Source: Heterotrichella gracilis
Lineage: Eukaryota; Sar; Xanthophyceae; Tribonematales; Xanthonemataceae
Direction: 5' to 3'
Length of the DNA stretch: 64,000 nt
Assembly (NCBI GenBank): GCA_032358255.1
Contig: JAULBX010020299.1
Location: 16,139-80,138, forward strand
A model generated the notes under the pieces. It did no database searches. It had not been told where the DNA came from and saw only the letters and a list, made by a program, of their open reading frames with translations. Made by a program: the position numbers and the translations under genes. Below are positions 56,772-64,000 of this stretch, piece by piece (positions within the stretch are counted from its first letter, which is position 1; every line of letters begins with the position of its first letter).

Positions 56772-57487
56772 TCAGACGTATTTTGCCGGCTGCTTTGGGC
56801 CGCCGAAGAGGTCCCAAGCACCCTGCAGGCAGACAACAAACCCTTTAGTCAACCCTAAATTTAAACCCTACAACACAACGTGAACCCTGGACTGAGCAAA
56901 GCTGAATGGGGAGCTGGGCGGCACACATGCGCATGTGGTATGGCTATGCTCTTACAGGGTCTTTTACTTGCTGCGATGCACACACAAGCAGCACACCCCA
57001 TACAAGTGACGAGGCGTACATATGAGTGCTGCCCATGGCCGGCTCAAAGCAGGCAAATTAAAGTCAAAATTTAAGTCAAATCTAGGGCAAGCAGGCAGGG
57101 CATAGGCACAGGCAGGGTGCGTACCCAGGATGTAATCTTGCCTTCTGCACGCGCTGTTGCCATGACCTTCTGGCTGAAATGCGCATACGCACCAGCTGCA
57201 GCTATGGGCTGCAGGCTCAGTGTGGTCAACTTGCGCATGCCACCCATCAGGCTGCCCTTCTGCTGTGACTGCCCTGGATTCGTCACCTCAGACGTCACCC
57301 TGCGTGTGGCTGTGCTGCCATCTGACCAGGCCCTATTTAGAGTGCTGCTGTACTCAGGCGCGCGGGTGGCTTGCCCATTGAGGAGCTTGCGTGTTGCAAC
57401 AATAGGCAGGGGAGTGCCGGTTGGGTAGGCCCTGGTGCACGACGCGAGCACCGCCAGTAGGGTGAATTGGAGCAACCTCATGGCCAT
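56772..57487 (-). CDS. Small secreted protein of unknown function (2 exons, 137 aa)
   Basis: Exon 57487-57125 starts MAMRLLQFTLLAVLASCTRA, a clear signal peptide, followed by a basic, Thr/Ser-rich body (GTPLPIVATRKLLNGQ) and a mid segment MGGMRKLTTLSLQPIAAAGAYAHF. A donor GTACGC at 57124 joins in phase 0 to exon 56822-56772, which encodes GAWDLFGGPKQPAKYV and TGA. Without splicing the ORF would run on to 57071 and end LLALDLT. The spliced form is preferred for its good splice sites, but the choice is inference. No cysteine pairs or enzyme motif are seen. An ATG at 57481 is an alternative start. Confidence 0.6.
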
Positions 57488-58664
57488 TATTGTTGCGTGC
57501 CGGAAGGTGATGAAGAGCTTTGGAATGAAGAGGGCCTGCGAGTCAAGTGATAGAGGGGTTGTAAGGTCAGCTTATATTGTTGGCCATGTCGACCACTGAC
57601 CATGTGCTGTGTCGACCTGAGCCTTGACTGCATCGCCAGAATGCCACAGGAGTAAGATACACACGTTTGTTTGCCTTGTTATGCGAGAGTTTGGTGGGCC
57701 AAACCAGGACAGTTGTGTTGCATCGCGGCCGCAACTGTCGACACTTGTGGCCCCGACATGCCGTTCTCAAATTGCCAATTCTTTGGAACTGCACACGAGC
57801 ACGGTTGCGGGCAAATAGAAGGACCTCCTGACACAGTGACCCACCTTCCTTTCTGTGCTCTCTCGCTCTCATATGCGCGTATCAGCCCCAGACGTTGCAA
57901 ACGGCTTGCTTCGGTGATGGCGCTAGCGTCAGTTACGTCAGTTTGACCCACCATTCGGTGACAGTGTACATGGAAAGGTGTTTTCCAAGGAATTTTGGGT
58001 TGGAGGAGGATATAAAGATAGTTGAGCCACAGCGTGCAGGTCAGCTATAGCTAGGTAACTGCGCAGTACACACCCCGCGTACCCCGCGCCGGAACAAGGC
58101 TTTGTGTACACCGTTGGCTAACTTCTAGGGCAACCCTGTAGATTGTAGACAATCCTAAAAGGGCATTGTTTGAAACCCTGCCCAGCAACTCGACAAAAGG
58201 GCCGCGCCCATGCGGCCCAAAATGAAATACATATCAAACTGCCAACCGAGTGGGCCAACCTTGACGAGTCAGCACCAAGCATGGTGCACCAAGCACTGCC
58301 GCCACCAGCACTGACCCGGAAACAGTTCGTATGACTGTGAAATAGGTAATGTATCATCATATGATACGATACCGAGGTGCAGTGCAGGACAACCATGCAC
58401 GGCCTTGACTCGAGGCTTGAGTGCAGCGTTGCCCAGGCTGTGCCAGGCTTTTCTTGGCCAAATTTCTTTTATTTTACTGTACTTTTTGAAGTATTCCCAG
58501 GGATCGAGTATGGGATTACAGCCCGAATAATTCATCGAGTTTGAAAATAATTTTGAAAACCAGTTTGAATTTGAACGCTAGTCGCGGCGATAAAGCACAC
58601 AAACACTCGCTTGCTGCAGCAACTCCGTTGGCAAACGGCTTTGCATCCATCGCAGTAAACGTAC
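57488..58664. other. Upstream region of the secreted protein; uncertain minus-strand exons
   Basis: Minus-strand segments near 57850-57930 look weakly coding (SAITEASRLQRLGLIRAYESE) but do not join convincingly. They could belong to the putative gene starting at 58743. No plus-strand gene is seen. Confidence 0.35.
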
Positions 58665-58743
58665 CTAGAACTGCTGCTCTGGACTGAACAACAGTCGCGA
58701 CTTGCCTCTTGCCGTCTGCCGCACTGGTGGCCGAGTTACCCAT
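58665..58743 (-). CDS. Putative first exon of a gene divergent from MCM7
   Basis: ATG at 58743 opens MGNSATSAADGKRQ, an N-myristoylation-like start, and runs 79 bases to a strong donor GTACGT. Only 94 bp separate it from the MCM7 ATG. Downstream exons were not found with confidence, so this could be spurious. Confidence 0.33.
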
Positions 58744-58837
58744 TTTTGAAGGAACGAGCTGAAAGACAACCCGCACAAAGACGTATAATAAATAACACGT
58801 CGCTGGTAGAGCGCACATACAGGGGCTTCCTGGCGCG

Positions 58838-63960
<5,123 letters not shown>

Positions 63961-63964
63961 CCCC

Positions 63965-64000
63965 TGTACCCCCCCCCCGCCCCCCCCCCCCCCCCCCCCC
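63965..64000. other. Poly-C tract at the window edge
   Basis: About 35 bases are nearly pure C. This may be a real homopolymer or a sequencing or assembly artefact. Confidence 0.7.

Overview
The window reads as nuclear DNA of an intron-rich green alga (Chlorophyta). The evidence is a plastid-type transketolase with a transit-like leader, short introns with GT/GC-AG ends, an axonemal dynein (so a flagellated stage or its legacy), many plant-type telomere-like motifs (CCCTAAA/TTTAGGG) inside introns, and TGTAA-like poly(A) candidates. No taxon can be fixed from sequence alone; a trebouxiophyte-like alga is a guess. The contiguous ORFs are mostly single exons, so I rebuilt the genes by hand from conserved protein order, splice sites and matching intron phases.

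Layout. 1-21953 (+): 3' three quarters of a single-headed axonemal dynein heavy chain (41 exons; 5' end outside the window). Inside its 2.9-kb intron lies an opposite-strand, multi-exon nested gene (4064-5710). 22624-24080 (-): a small four-exon gene for a hydrophilic protein. 24081-27427: gene-poor. 27428-32484 (+): plastid transketolase. 33504-38210 (+): dihydropyrimidinase with a signal peptide and C-terminal KDEL. 39770-42274 (+): a receiver-domain (two-component) protein with an unresolved start. 43806-48627 (-): a 1011-residue protein with an N-terminal coiled coil and a Gly/Asn/Gln/Pro-rich tail. 49303-54579 (+): a TMEM245/AI-2E-family multipass membrane protein. 56772-57487 (-): a small secreted protein. 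58665-58743 (-): a possible first exon divergent from MCM7. 58838-63266 (+): the N-terminal two thirds of MCM7, running off the right edge. The genes look like unrelated housekeeping and motility functions rather than one pathway.

The most striking property is structural. Nearly every gene carries imperfect 'echo' copies, about 25-110 bp long, of its own exon edges, usually with the adjoining splice site, lying in the neighbouring intron. More than 25 are visible. They include a triplicated Walker-A exon end and a duplicated Walker-B exon end flanking the nested gene in dynein, and a duplicated terminal exon in TMEM245 that could give a second C terminus. Telomere-like repeats often lie beside them. 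This is the pattern expected if local tandem duplication continually creates decoy splice sites, alternative exons and possibly new introns.
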